9,865 nucleotides of DNA from Gammaproteobacteria bacterium. Lineage in GTDB: Bacteria > Pseudomonadota > Gammaproteobacteria > Arenicellales > Poriferihabitantaceae. The notes beneath the pieces are model-generated. The model made no database searches, was not told where the DNA came from, and saw only the letters and a program-made list of their open reading frames with translations. Made by a program: the position numbers and the translations under genes. The stretch's first letter is position 1. Each line of letters begins with the position of its first letter. Where the stretch lies: the NCBI GenBank assembly GCA_024679435.1, contig JAIBDK010000062.1, positions 1 through 9,865 of the forward strand, written 5' to 3'. Of this stretch, positions 1 through 5,877 are shown piece after piece.

Positions 1-697
1 TACTCGCGTATCCGTAATCATCAGCGCTGTTCTTAACTTCCGGTAACAAAGATTCGGGAATATCAAAGAGCGTCAGTAAATCACTATCCCATTTCCCATC
101 ATGAATGTTAAACAACATGGTTCTGCTGGCATTGGTTGCGTCTGTGGCATGTACCTTTCCATTGGTCAGTTTCCAGATTAAAAAAGAATCCACTGTCCCA
201 AAGCAAAGCTCACCCCTTTGCGCCCGGTCTCCTGCGCCGGGAACGTTTTCCAGTATCCATTTTATTTTGGTCGCGGAGAAATACGGATCGAGCAGCAATC
301 CGGTTTTTTCAGTTATTTTTGCCGCTACCCTGTTTTTGTAGCCGGAGGATTTTAACTGGCGGCAGTATTCTGATGTCCTTCTATCTTGCCATACTATTGC
401 GTTGTATATCGGTTTGCCGGTTTTTCGGTCCCAGAGAATGGTGGTTTCCCGTTGGTTGGTTATGCCTATTCCGGCAATCTGCTGCGAGATATCGAGTGCC
501 TTAATTACCGCTTTACAGGTGTGCAGGGTGGTGTTCCAGATTTCCTCTGGGTTGTGTTCAACCCAGCCATCATCCGGGAAATGCTGCTCAAACGATTGTT
601 GAGAACTACCAAGAATATTACCGCTTGAGTCAAATGCCAGTGTCCTTGAACTGGTGGTACCCTGGTCTATGGCAAGAATAACGGGTTTAGGTTTCAT
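1..697 (-). CDS. glpK: Glycerol kinase, N-terminal part (cut by window edge)
   Basis: Glycerol kinase phosphorylates cytoplasmic glycerol with ATP to sn-glycerol 3-phosphate, trapping glycerol taken up by facilitated diffusion. Reading the minus strand from the ATG at 697-695 gives 232 uninterrupted residues, nearly half of the usual roughly 500. Visible FGGY-kinase features are the phosphate-binding loop DQGTTSSR (residues 11-18), the glycerol-contacting pair R83-E84 in GITNQRETT, the IVWQDRRT segment (101-108), DPYFSATK (137-144) and GTVDSFLIWKLT (167-178). R83 and E84 fall at the same numbers as in the E. coli enzyme, which supports this start. The DQGTTSSR and NQRET motifs with the DPYFSATK segment favour glycerol kinase over xylulokinase or gluconokinase. 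No clear Shine-Dalgarno sequence precedes the ATG. The gene is divergent from the class V enzyme at 793. The C-terminal half, and any glpF or glpD neighbour, lies outside the window. Confidence 0.95.
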   Translation of the reverse strand, partial: MKPKPVILAIDQGTTSSRTLAFDSSGNILGSSQQSFEQHFPDDGWVEHNPEEIWNTTLHTCKAVIKALDISQQIAGIGITNQRETTILWDRKTGKPIYNAIVWQDRRTSEYCRQLKSSGYKNRVAAKITEKTGLLLDPYFSATKIKWILENVPGAGDRAQRGELCFGTVDSFLIWKLTNGKVHATDATNASRTMLFNIHDGKWDSDLLTLFDIPESLLPEVKNSADDYGYAS

Positions 698-751
698 GGT
701 TATTGTTCTGCGATTTTTGTGGTGGATGATAACCGTAACGTATTTTGAATC

Positions 752-758
752 TATAATA
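752..758. promoter_or_regulatory. Candidate shared -10 element between divergent genes
   Basis: The plus strand reads TATAAT at 752-757, a perfect sigma-70 -10 hexamer placed 35 bp before the ATG at 793. The minus strand across 758-753 reads TATTAT, a good -10 for glpK with its ATG at 697. No good -35 hexamer is visible on either side: the positions 17 bp upstream read ATAACC on plus and TACTGT on minus. Activity might therefore depend on an activator. The -10 matches are seen; promoter function is inferred. Confidence 0.35.
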
Positions 759-792
759 CGAGCCTTTTTAAGTTTACAGTATCTGGTTTTAT

Positions 793-1977
793 ATGACTTT
801 CTCTAAAGACGATTTGAACCGTGCTCGTGCAGAAACCCGGGCCTGTGAAGATCTCATACATTTTAACAACGCAGGATCTTCACTTATGCCGGCGCCTGTG
901 GCGGATTATTTGCATGAGTTTTTACGTGAGGAGGAAATGAACGGTGGATATGAAACCGCTGACCAGGAGAAAGAGGCGCTTGAAAATTTCTATGTGTCCA
1001 GTTCGAAATTACTCAACTGCAAGCCGGATGAAATGGCATTTGCAGAGAATGCAACTCGAGCCTGGGATATGGCTTTTTATGGTTTCAGTTTTTCCAAAGG
1101 CGACCGAATTCTGACCACAATGTCTGAATATGGCAGTAACGTCATTGCCTATAATCAACAGGCAGAACGCTACGGATTGGAAGTGGTTTTTGTTCCCGAC
1201 GATGAATATGGTCAGATTGATGTTTGTGCGTTGCGACAGGCAATCGATGATCGAGTAAAGCTGATTTCTATCAGTCTGATTCCTACGGGAGGGGGATTGG
1301 TTAATCCCGCAGAGGCGGTTGGGAAAGTAGCGCGAGAGGCGGGTGTTCCCTATCTTCTGGATGCCTGTCAGGGAGTGGGGCATTTGCCCCTTGATGTAGA
1401 GAAAATCGGTTGTGACATTCTGAGTGGGACAGGAAGAAAATATCTTCGTGGTCCAAGGGGAACCGGACTACTCTATGTCAGGCATGAAATGATGGATAAG
1501 CTGGTGCCGCCGTTTCTGGATCAACACGCGGCGGATTTGATCAGCCCCGGAGAGTATAAAATGCTGCCTGACGCAAAGCGATTTGAAAACTGGGAGCAGA
1601 ACTTCGCCGGTAAAGCCGGACTGGGCGTGGCGATTGATTATGCTCTGCAGTTTGGAATTGAGTCTATTCAACACCGGGTTTACATGCTGGCCGACAAGTT
1701 GCGAAATGGGTTATCTGAAATAGACGGCATTGAACTTACTGATCTTGGAGAAGAGAAATGCGGTATTGTTACTTTTCGTGCTGCCCAGGCGGGTTGCGAA
1801 AGTATCAAGTCCGGGTTGCACAAACACCGAATCAACGTTTCAGTATCAGATGGCTCAGGCAGTCTGGTTTCTTTTCAGGATAGGGATATTACCGAGGTGG
1901 TCCGCGCTTCGGTTCATTATTTTAATACCGAAGAGGAAATATTGTTTTTTCTGGACGCGTTGGAATCTATTGTTTAA
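793..1977 (+). CDS. Class V PLP-dependent aminotransferase-fold enzyme (cysteine desulfurase/C-S lyase-like)
   Basis: A 394-residue cytoplasmic fold-type I PLP enzyme of the class V family, which holds cysteine desulfurases, selenocysteine lyases, isopenicillin-N-epimerase-like proteins and EgtE-type sulfoxide lyases. The N-terminus carries the family strand HFNNAGSS (residues 23-30). The cofactor pocket is clear: D190 in LLDACQGVGH should bind the pyridine nitrogen, Q193 the phenolic oxygen, and K216 in SGTGRKYLRGPRGTG should form the Schiff base, followed by the glycine-rich GPRGTGLLYV. Length is normal for the family. I see no obvious cysteine-persulfide loop and no isc, suf or egt neighbours, so an Fe-S cluster role is not supported. 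The RKYLRGPRGTG form recalls lyase or epimerase-like members more than IscS, but the substrate is unknown. The start at 793 has no good ribosome site; a TATAAT box lies 35 bp upstream. It converges on the class I aminotransferase at 2140-3327. Confidence 0.85.
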   Translation: MTFSKDDLNRARAETRACEDLIHFNNAGSSLMPAPVADYLHEFLREEEMNGGYETADQEKEALENFYVSSSKLLNCKPDEMAFAENATRAWDMAFYGFSFSKGDRILTTMSEYGSNVIAYNQQAERYGLEVVFVPDDEYGQIDVCALRQAIDDRVKLISISLIPTGGGLVNPAEAVGKVAREAGVPYLLDACQGVGHLPLDVEKIGCDILSGTGRKYLRGPRGTGLLYVRHEMMDKLVPPFLDQHAADLISPGEYKMLPDAKRFENWEQNFAGKAGLGVAIDYALQFGIESIQHRVYMLADKLRNGLSEIDGIELTDLGEEKCGIVTFRAAQAGCESIKSGLHKHRINVSVSDGSGSLVSFQDRDITEVVRASVHYFNTEEEILFFLDALESIV

Positions 1978-2022
1978 AAGGTGTTATTGGAAAAATCCTC
2001 GGCTTCGCCTGCAACACTTTTT
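1976..2022 (+). terminator. Possible intrinsic terminator of the class V enzyme gene
   Basis: Starting inside the stop codon, AAAAGGTGTT (1976-1985) pairs with AACACTTTTT (2013-2022) over ten positions with one G-U wobble. The long interior can itself form GGC-TTC-GCC (2001-2009). A T-rich stretch continues after the second arm. The large loop makes this a weak terminator candidate. Confidence 0.35.
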
Positions 2023-2076
2023 ATATTTTCTGTTTGATAAATGGCATCAATCAGGGAGTCTTTGACAAAAGAATGA

Positions 2077-2094
2077 GCGATTAGTCTTAATCGC
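2077..2094. terminator. Perfect hairpin in the convergent intergenic region
   Basis: GCGATTA (2077-2083) and TAATCGC (2088-2094) form a perfect 7-bp stem around the 4-nt loop GTCT. On the minus strand the stem is followed by TCATTCTTTTG, a loose T-rich tail, so it could help end the aminotransferase transcript that finishes at 2140. On the plus strand there is no T-run. The hairpin is seen; termination is a guess. Confidence 0.35.
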
Positions 2095-2139
2095 AACCTG
2101 AGCCCGCTGGTTTTAAGCAAAGTTTTCTGATAGGCATAA

Positions 2140-3327
2140 TTACCGGGTAACCGAAATCAGTGCGTCGGCAAAACGGTTGAGCTGATCGTCATCTTTCAAG
2201 CCGGCAATATTAATCCGTCCTCCGGCAACGGCATAGACGCCATGGTCGTTTCTTAACGATTCAACTTCTTCGTCGGTCAGGACAAGCAGGGAAAACATTC
2301 CGCGGTGGTCAGCGATAAAGTCCCAGCGATCGCTGTTTGATTTTTCTTTCAAAACAATGCTCATTTTATTTCTCAAGCTCAGCATTCTGGCGCGCATCTC
2401 ACCAAGTTCGTTTTCCCAGTTCATTTTTAGTTCTGGGTCGGTCATTATCAAACCCACCAGCGCCGCCCCATGGTCTGGTGGCATAGAGTAGGAACTTCTT
2501 GCATTGCTAAGAATGTGCGCTCGGGCAATGTCAGCTGTTTCCTTTGATTCGCCGAGGAGTAATGAGCAGCCGACACGGTCCCGATAAAGGCCGAAATTTT
2601 TTGAGCAGGAACTCGCCACTACCATCGATTCCACTTCCTTTGCCATGGTCCGAATACTGTAGGCATCATCTTCCAGAGAATTACCAAATCCCTGATAGGC
2701 CATATCGAAATATGGAAAAATTCCATTTTTGGCGACAACCTTTGCGATATCATCCCAGTCGCCCGGTTGTAGTTCTGCGCCTGACGGATTGTGACAGCAG
2801 GCATGAAACACAACAATATCCTGTTTGCCCAGCGTAGATAATTTCTCCATCAGGGCATCCACATTCACGGTCTTACTTTCTCGGTTGAGATATGGATAAG
2901 CGTCGACCTCAAATCCGCTTTGTCGAAAAATTGGGTAGTGATTACCCCAGGTAGGATCAGAAACCCAGAATTTACGATCACTGGCGATTCGATATAGCAT
3001 ATCTGAAAGCATTCGAAGTGCCCCACAACCTCCTGGTGTTTGAACTGCGCGAATACGATCCATGTCTGCATCGTGTCCAAAAACCAGTTTAGTGATTTCT
3101 GTGTTGAATACTTCGTCACCGGCCAACCCGACATAGGCCTTGGTCGTTTGTTGGTCGTGCAGCCGGTCTTCTGCCATACGAACCGCCTGCATGATTGGAG
3201 TCTGGCCATTGTTATCCCGGAAAACACCGACACCCACGTCGATCTTGTCGTCGCGGGGGTCTTCTCGAAACATTCCCATTAACTTGATGATGGGATCCTG
3301 GGGGGTGGGCTCAAACTTCTCAAACAT
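2140..3327 (-). CDS. Aspartate/aromatic amino acid aminotransferase (class I, AspC/TyrB type)
   Basis: A 395-residue cytoplasmic PLP enzyme that moves an amino group between aspartate or aromatic amino acids and 2-oxoglutarate. It aligns with E. coli AspC at a constant offset of about three residues. W127 (SDPTWGNHYP) stacks on the cofactor, N180 (CCHNPSG), D208 and Y211 (YFDMAYQGF) hold the PLP ring, K243 (SSCSKNFGLYRDRVG) is the Schiff-base lysine and R251 binds its phosphate. R277 (NARSSYSMPPDHGA) should bind the side-chain carboxylate of dicarboxylic substrates and R371 (AVAGGRINIAG) the alpha-carboxylate. CCHNPSG replaces the common CCHNPTG, a mild change. All key residues are present, so the enzyme should be active. 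Motifs do not separate AspC from TyrB, so no symbol is given. A GGAA lies 9 nt before the ATG and a sigma-70-like promoter lies upstream. The gene stands alone, convergent with the class V enzyme and divergent from the transporter at 3513. Confidence 0.95.
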   Translation of the reverse strand: MFEKFEPTPQDPIIKLMGMFREDPRDDKIDVGVGVFRDNNGQTPIMQAVRMAEDRLHDQQTTKAYVGLAGDEVFNTEITKLVFGHDADMDRIRAVQTPGGCGALRMLSDMLYRIASDRKFWVSDPTWGNHYPIFRQSGFEVDAYPYLNRESKTVNVDALMEKLSTLGKQDIVVFHACCHNPSGAELQPGDWDDIAKVVAKNGIFPYFDMAYQGFGNSLEDDAYSIRTMAKEVESMVVASSCSKNFGLYRDRVGCSLLLGESKETADIARAHILSNARSSYSMPPDHGAALVGLIMTDPELKMNWENELGEMRARMLSLRNKMSIVLKEKSNSDRWDFIADHRGMFSLLVLTDEEVESLRNDHGVYAVAGGRINIAGLKDDDQLNRFADALISVTR

Positions 3328-3380
3328 GACGTGGGTTTCCGGTTGGACTATAGACAGATGTTAACAAAATGTGCGTCGAC

Positions 3381-3409
3381 GTTGTAAGAGATAGCCCTGG
3401 CTTTGTCAA
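3381..3409 (-). promoter_or_regulatory. Sigma-70-like promoter for the class I aminotransferase
   Basis: On the minus strand a perfect -35 TTGACA (3409-3404) is followed after exactly 17 bp by TACAAC (3386-3381), four of six matches to the -10 consensus. The predicted start near 3374 gives a leader of about 47 nt before the ATG at 3327. This is one of the better promoter matches in the window. Confidence 0.55.
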
Positions 3410-3443
3410 CTTAATCTAGTCGTGATTTTGAATGATATTGGGT

Positions 3444-3474
3444 TTGTGATTTCGTGTCGGCTATGAAGTACTAT
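3444..3474 (+). promoter_or_regulatory. Weak candidate promoter for the transporter-bolA-djlA operon
   Basis: TTGTGA (3444-3449) and TACTAT (3469-3474) are separated by 19 bp, longer than ideal, and followed by TGCGCG. The site lies about 40 bp before the transporter ATG and faces away from the aminotransferase promoter. It is the best pair I can see for the operon, but it is weak. Confidence 0.22.
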
Positions 3475-3512
3475 TGCGCGACAACAATTGAAACCGGAAT
3501 TCCGCGAGAAGT

Positions 3513-4475
3513 ATGCTGAAAGATAAAACCATCAGGGGGGCGAATTCCGCAAATCTTGCGCTTGGTGTGTCATCTGCGCTAGTCAGTATGCTTCTGTTCA
3601 GTACCATGGATGCAACCATTAAGTGGTTGGGTGGCGACTATCCGGTACACCAGATTATGTTTTTTCGATGTAGTCTGGCTTTTGTTCCGATATTCATATT
3701 GCTCTACAGGGCGGGTGGAATTGCGGCACTTGGAACCCGACAACCGTTGCTGCATGGAGTGCGATCACTGTTGGGTCTTGTGGCTATGGGGTGTGCATTC
3801 TATGGGTTTACCACCTTGCCGCTGGCTGATGCTTCTTCGGTTTTCTATACGGCACCTCTTCTCGCCGTGGCTTTTTCGGTGCCGATACTGGGTGAAAAAG
3901 TAGGTGTTCGGCGATGGGTTGCGGTGACGATTGGCTTGATGGGGGTGATGATCATTGTTAGACCCGGGGGCAATGTGTTCAATCTGGGCGGTGTTGCCAT
4001 GCTGGTCGCGGCGGTTGCTGTCGGTGTTACCAGTAATGTCATCCGAAAGCTGAATCAAACAGATCAGGCTATTTGTATCACATTTTACTTTACCTTGAGC
4101 GGTGCGATTGTGACCTCTGTTGCTTGTCTTTGGCTGGGCTGGAATACCCCGAGCGGGTATGATTTTTTTCTTCTGGTCTGTGTTGGGCTGCTGGGCGGGT
4201 CGGCACAATATACGCTGACGTTAAGCTTTCGTTATGCTCAGGTCGGTATAATCGCACCCTTAAAGTATCTTTCTATTGTGGTCGGTGGCTTGCTTGGCTT
4301 TATAATCTGGGACGAAACGCCGGATGGACTAACAGTTTTTGGAATTATGATTATCATTGCCAGTGGGCTTTATTCCATGCATCGCGAGACGCAGCTGGCT
4401 CGAGATCGGGATTACATGGACTCAGGCGCTTTCCCTCGCACAATTGAATATAAAAACACAAATAACTATGACTGA
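3513..4475 (+). CDS. EamA/DMT-family inner-membrane transporter
   Basis: A 320-residue protein of the drug/metabolite transporter superfamily, made of two EamA repeats and about ten hydrophobic helices. Rough positions are 14-36, 45-65, 78-98, 106-126, 134-150, 157-176, 186-208, 215-233, 240-265 and 272-289. The first repeat ends with the typical SSVFYTAPLLAV ... PILGEKVGVRRW ... GVMIIVRPGG (108-153). The second repeats this as IIAPLKYLSIVVGG ... WDETPDG ... IIIASGLY (246-287). The proline in each repeat's helix and the acidic residue after it (GEK, DET) are family hallmarks. Members export or import amino acids, nucleotides, S-adenosylmethionine or other metabolites; no substrate can be assigned here. 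The hydrophilic tail (290-320) is cytoplasmic by inference. It is the first gene of a tight operon, its stop overlapping the start of bolA by 8 bp. The start has only GAGAAG very close to the ATG, so it is not certain. Confidence 0.9.
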   Translation: MLKDKTIRGANSANLALGVSSALVSMLLFSTMDATIKWLGGDYPVHQIMFFRCSLAFVPIFILLYRAGGIAALGTRQPLLHGVRSLLGLVAMGCAFYGFTTLPLADASSVFYTAPLLAVAFSVPILGEKVGVRRWVAVTIGLMGVMIIVRPGGNVFNLGGVAMLVAAVAVGVTSNVIRKLNQTDQAICITFYFTLSGAIVTSVACLWLGWNTPSGYDFFLLVCVGLLGGSAQYTLTLSFRYAQVGIIAPLKYLSIVVGGLLGFIIWDETPDGLTVFGIMIIIASGLYSMHRETQLARDRDYMDSGAFPRTIEYKNTNNYD

Positions 4476-4788
4476 AAAACCTGTTGAATCGGCAATTCGT
4501 TCGAATTTGGAAACGTTATCACCATTGTATTGTGACGTGATCAATGAAAGTAACATGCATAATGTTCCGGAGGGATCAGAGTCGCATTTTAAGGTGGTGG
4601 TGGTAACCGAACAGTTTGCTGGGAAAATGCTGGTTGCAAGACATCGACTGGTGAATCAAGTTTTAAAGACTCTGCTAGAGGGCCCGATCCACGCGCTTTC
4701 GCTGCATACCATGACCCCAGATGAATGGTTTGAAAAGGGAGGGCAATTGCCTGATTCTCCGGACTGCCTTGGCGGCAATAAACCGTAA
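4468..4788 (+). CDS. bolA: BolA family transcriptional regulator / Fe-S partner
   Basis: A 106-residue BolA, almost the length of the E. coli protein. BolA proteins have a KH-like class II fold. They act as stress and stationary-phase morphogenes and DNA-binding regulators, and bind monothiol glutaredoxins around a shared [2Fe-2S] cluster. The signature runs NVPEGSESHFKVVVV (residues 31-45), FAGKMLVARHRLVNQ with the invariant RHR histidine expected to be a cluster ligand, then the C-terminal PIHALSLHTMTPDEW. The NVPxGSESHFKVVVV form marks true BolA rather than the shorter IbaG/YrbA type. I chose the ATG at 4468; the frame stays open upstream, but those codons lie under the transporter and give non-BolA sequence. 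The ATG overlaps the transporter's last codons by 8 bp, so translation is probably coupled. djlA follows after 24 bp. Confidence 0.93.
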   Translation: MTEKPVESAIRSNLETLSPLYCDVINESNMHNVPEGSESHFKVVVVTEQFAGKMLVARHRLVNQVLKTLLEGPIHALSLHTMTPDEWFEKGGQLPDSPDCLGGNKP

Positions 4789-4812
4789 ATCTATTAAAAA
4801 GGAAACTGCATT

Positions 4813-5598
4813 ATGAGTTGGTGGGGAAAAGTTGTTGGGGGTACTTTCGGTTTTCTTATAGGAGGCCCGCTTGGTGCATTGCTGGGTGCTTCTTTAGGAC
4901 ACAAGCTGGATGCCAGTTTCAGTGGCGGTGGATTGGGCGGATATCTTCCTGGGGATCAGGAGCGCACTCAGGCGGCGTTTTTTACCGCGACTTTTTCGGT
5001 AATGGGTTATATCGCTAAAGCAGACGGGCAGGTATCAAAGCATGAAATCGCTCTGGCTAGAAAGATCATGGGGGAGATGCAACTTGGTGATCTTCAGAAA
5101 AAGGCGGCGATCGCCCTGTTTAATACCGGAAAATCAGAAGACTTTGATTTAAGTCCGGTATTGTTGCAATTTCGCAAGGAATGCCATCGTCGTTCTACAT
5201 TGTTGCAGATGTTTCTGGAAATCCAGGTGCATGCCGCCTTTGCGGACGGTAAGCTGGACCCCAGAGAAAATTCTGCTCTGAAAGATATCGCCCGGCAGCT
5301 TGGTTTTCGCGCTGATGACATTGAGATGATTATCGAGATGATTCGGGCGGGTGGCCATGCTGGGCCCGACTCGCGCGCGACAAAATCTGTGGCAGACCCT
5401 TATAAAGTGCTTGGTGTATCTGCGGATATGCCACTGCCGGATATTAAAAAGGCTTATCGTAGGCTTCTAAGTCAGCATCACCCTGATAAGCTTGTTTCCA
5501 AAGGCCTGCCTGAAGAAATGATTAAGCTGGCGAACCAGAAGACCCATGAGATACGGGAAGCCTGGAAACAGATACAGGAAACCCATAAATCATCCTGA
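4813..5598 (+). CDS. djlA: DjlA, membrane-anchored DnaJ-like co-chaperone
   Basis: A 261-residue type III J-domain protein, close to the 271 of E. coli DjlA. It stimulates DnaK ATPase from the inner membrane and in E. coli modulates the Rcs envelope-stress relay. In order: a glycine-rich N-terminal membrane segment (about 7-29, GGTFGFLIGGPLGALLG), as expected for the DjlA anchor; a glycine linker; a TerB-like helical domain with the two acidic repeats AKADGQVSKHEI (69-80) and AFADGKLDPREN (142-153); and a C-terminal J domain (196-258) with YKVLGV, KKAYRRLLSQHHPDK and the essential HPD tripeptide at 223-225. The C-terminal position of the J domain is diagnostic of DjlA. A good ribosome site, AAGGAAA, lies about 8 nt before the ATG. 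It follows bolA by 24 bp and probably ends the operon. Confidence 0.94.
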   Translation: MSWWGKVVGGTFGFLIGGPLGALLGASLGHKLDASFSGGGLGGYLPGDQERTQAAFFTATFSVMGYIAKADGQVSKHEIALARKIMGEMQLGDLQKKAAIALFNTGKSEDFDLSPVLLQFRKECHRRSTLLQMFLEIQVHAAFADGKLDPRENSALKDIARQLGFRADDIEMIIEMIRAGGHAGPDSRATKSVADPYKVLGVSADMPLPDIKKAYRRLLSQHHPDKLVSKGLPEEMIKLANQKTHEIREAWKQIQETHKSS

Positions 5599-5610
5599 GA
5601 TCCAGTCAAA

Positions 5611-5639
5611 TTGAATTCTACCCGACCTTTCATTATTGT
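5611..5639 (+). promoter_or_regulatory. Possible distal fusA promoter
   Basis: TTGAAT (5611-5616) and TATTGT (5634-5639) sit 17 bp apart, each matching four of six consensus positions. A transcript from here would carry about 230 nt of leader into fusA and include the hairpin at 5659-5680. Such weak pairs occur by chance in AT-rich DNA, so confidence is low. Confidence 0.2.
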
Positions 5640-5658
5640 AAATTGACCTGAACTCAAA

Positions 5659-5680
5659 CTTGCTGAGAAGCCTCAGCAGG
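5659..5680 (+). terminator. Hairpin after djlA, no T-run
   Basis: TGCTGAG (5661-5667) and CTCAGCA (5672-5678) pair perfectly around the loop AAGC, and two more outer pairs (one G-U) extend the stem to 9 bp. It lies 60 bp after the djlA stop. The following sequence GCATTATCAG has no T-run, so it may protect the 3' end or assist Rho-dependent ending rather than terminate by itself. Confidence 0.35.
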
Positions 5681-5772
5681 CATTATCAGTAGATATTGGA
5701 ATTAATCAACCGGTTCTCCAGACGACAATCCCGGGATGTGTCGTAATTAGTTGAATTTTCTTTAGAAATTTC

Positions 5773-5810
5773 CTGATTTACGACGCCATTTGTTGTATTA
5801 TCGCGCCCGC
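5773..5810 (+). promoter_or_regulatory. Main candidate fusA promoter with GC-rich discriminator
   Basis: CTGATT (5773-5778) and TATTAT (5796-5801) are exactly 17 bp apart. They are followed directly by CGCGCCCGC, a strikingly GC-rich discriminator in an otherwise AT-rich spacer. In proteobacteria such discriminators are known from rRNA, tRNA and translation-factor promoters that ppGpp and DksA inhibit. The predicted start near 5808 leaves a leader of about 70 nt. Growth-rate control is inferred. Confidence 0.5.
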
Positions 5811-5818
5811 CTTGAAAA

Positions 5819-5832
5819 TGCCGGAAACGGCA
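5819..5832 (+). other. GAAA-tetraloop hairpin in the fusA leader
   Basis: TGCCG (5819-5823) and CGGCA (5828-5832) form five perfect pairs closed by the loop GAAA, a GNRA-class tetraloop. The element would sit about 11 nt from the predicted transcript start. It could stabilise the 5' end or bind a factor. The pairing is seen; any role is inferred. Confidence 0.4.
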
Positions 5833-5877
5833 ACTCATGAATCCTTAATTTTAGTGTAATTTCAATTACTTATAGCC

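Noticed and set aside
136..504. Plus-strand open frames over the left end
   Set aside because: The minus strand encodes glycerol kinase without interruption here, so these are antisense artefacts.
1009..1383. 124-residue minus-strand open frame inside the class V enzyme gene
   Set aside because: No domain and no ribosome site; it is fully antisense to a gene with an intact catalytic pattern.
1730..2065. 111-residue plus-strand frame across the end of the class V gene
   Set aside because: It is mostly a frame-shifted reading of that gene, with a short low-quality tail in the spacer.
3765..4208. 147-residue minus-strand open frame inside the transporter gene
   Set aside because: It is antisense to a well-supported membrane protein, rich in H, N, Q and R from codon complementarity, and has no recognisable motif.
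4357..4467. Longer bolA frame starting at 4357
   Set aside because: The added 37 residues are an out-of-frame reading of the transporter's C-terminus and do not resemble BolA; the ATG at 4468 gives the standard length.
5599..5877. Possible riboswitch or small RNA gene in the djlA-fusA spacer
   Set aside because: Only isolated short hairpins are visible; no known riboswitch core and no internal terminator could be recognised.
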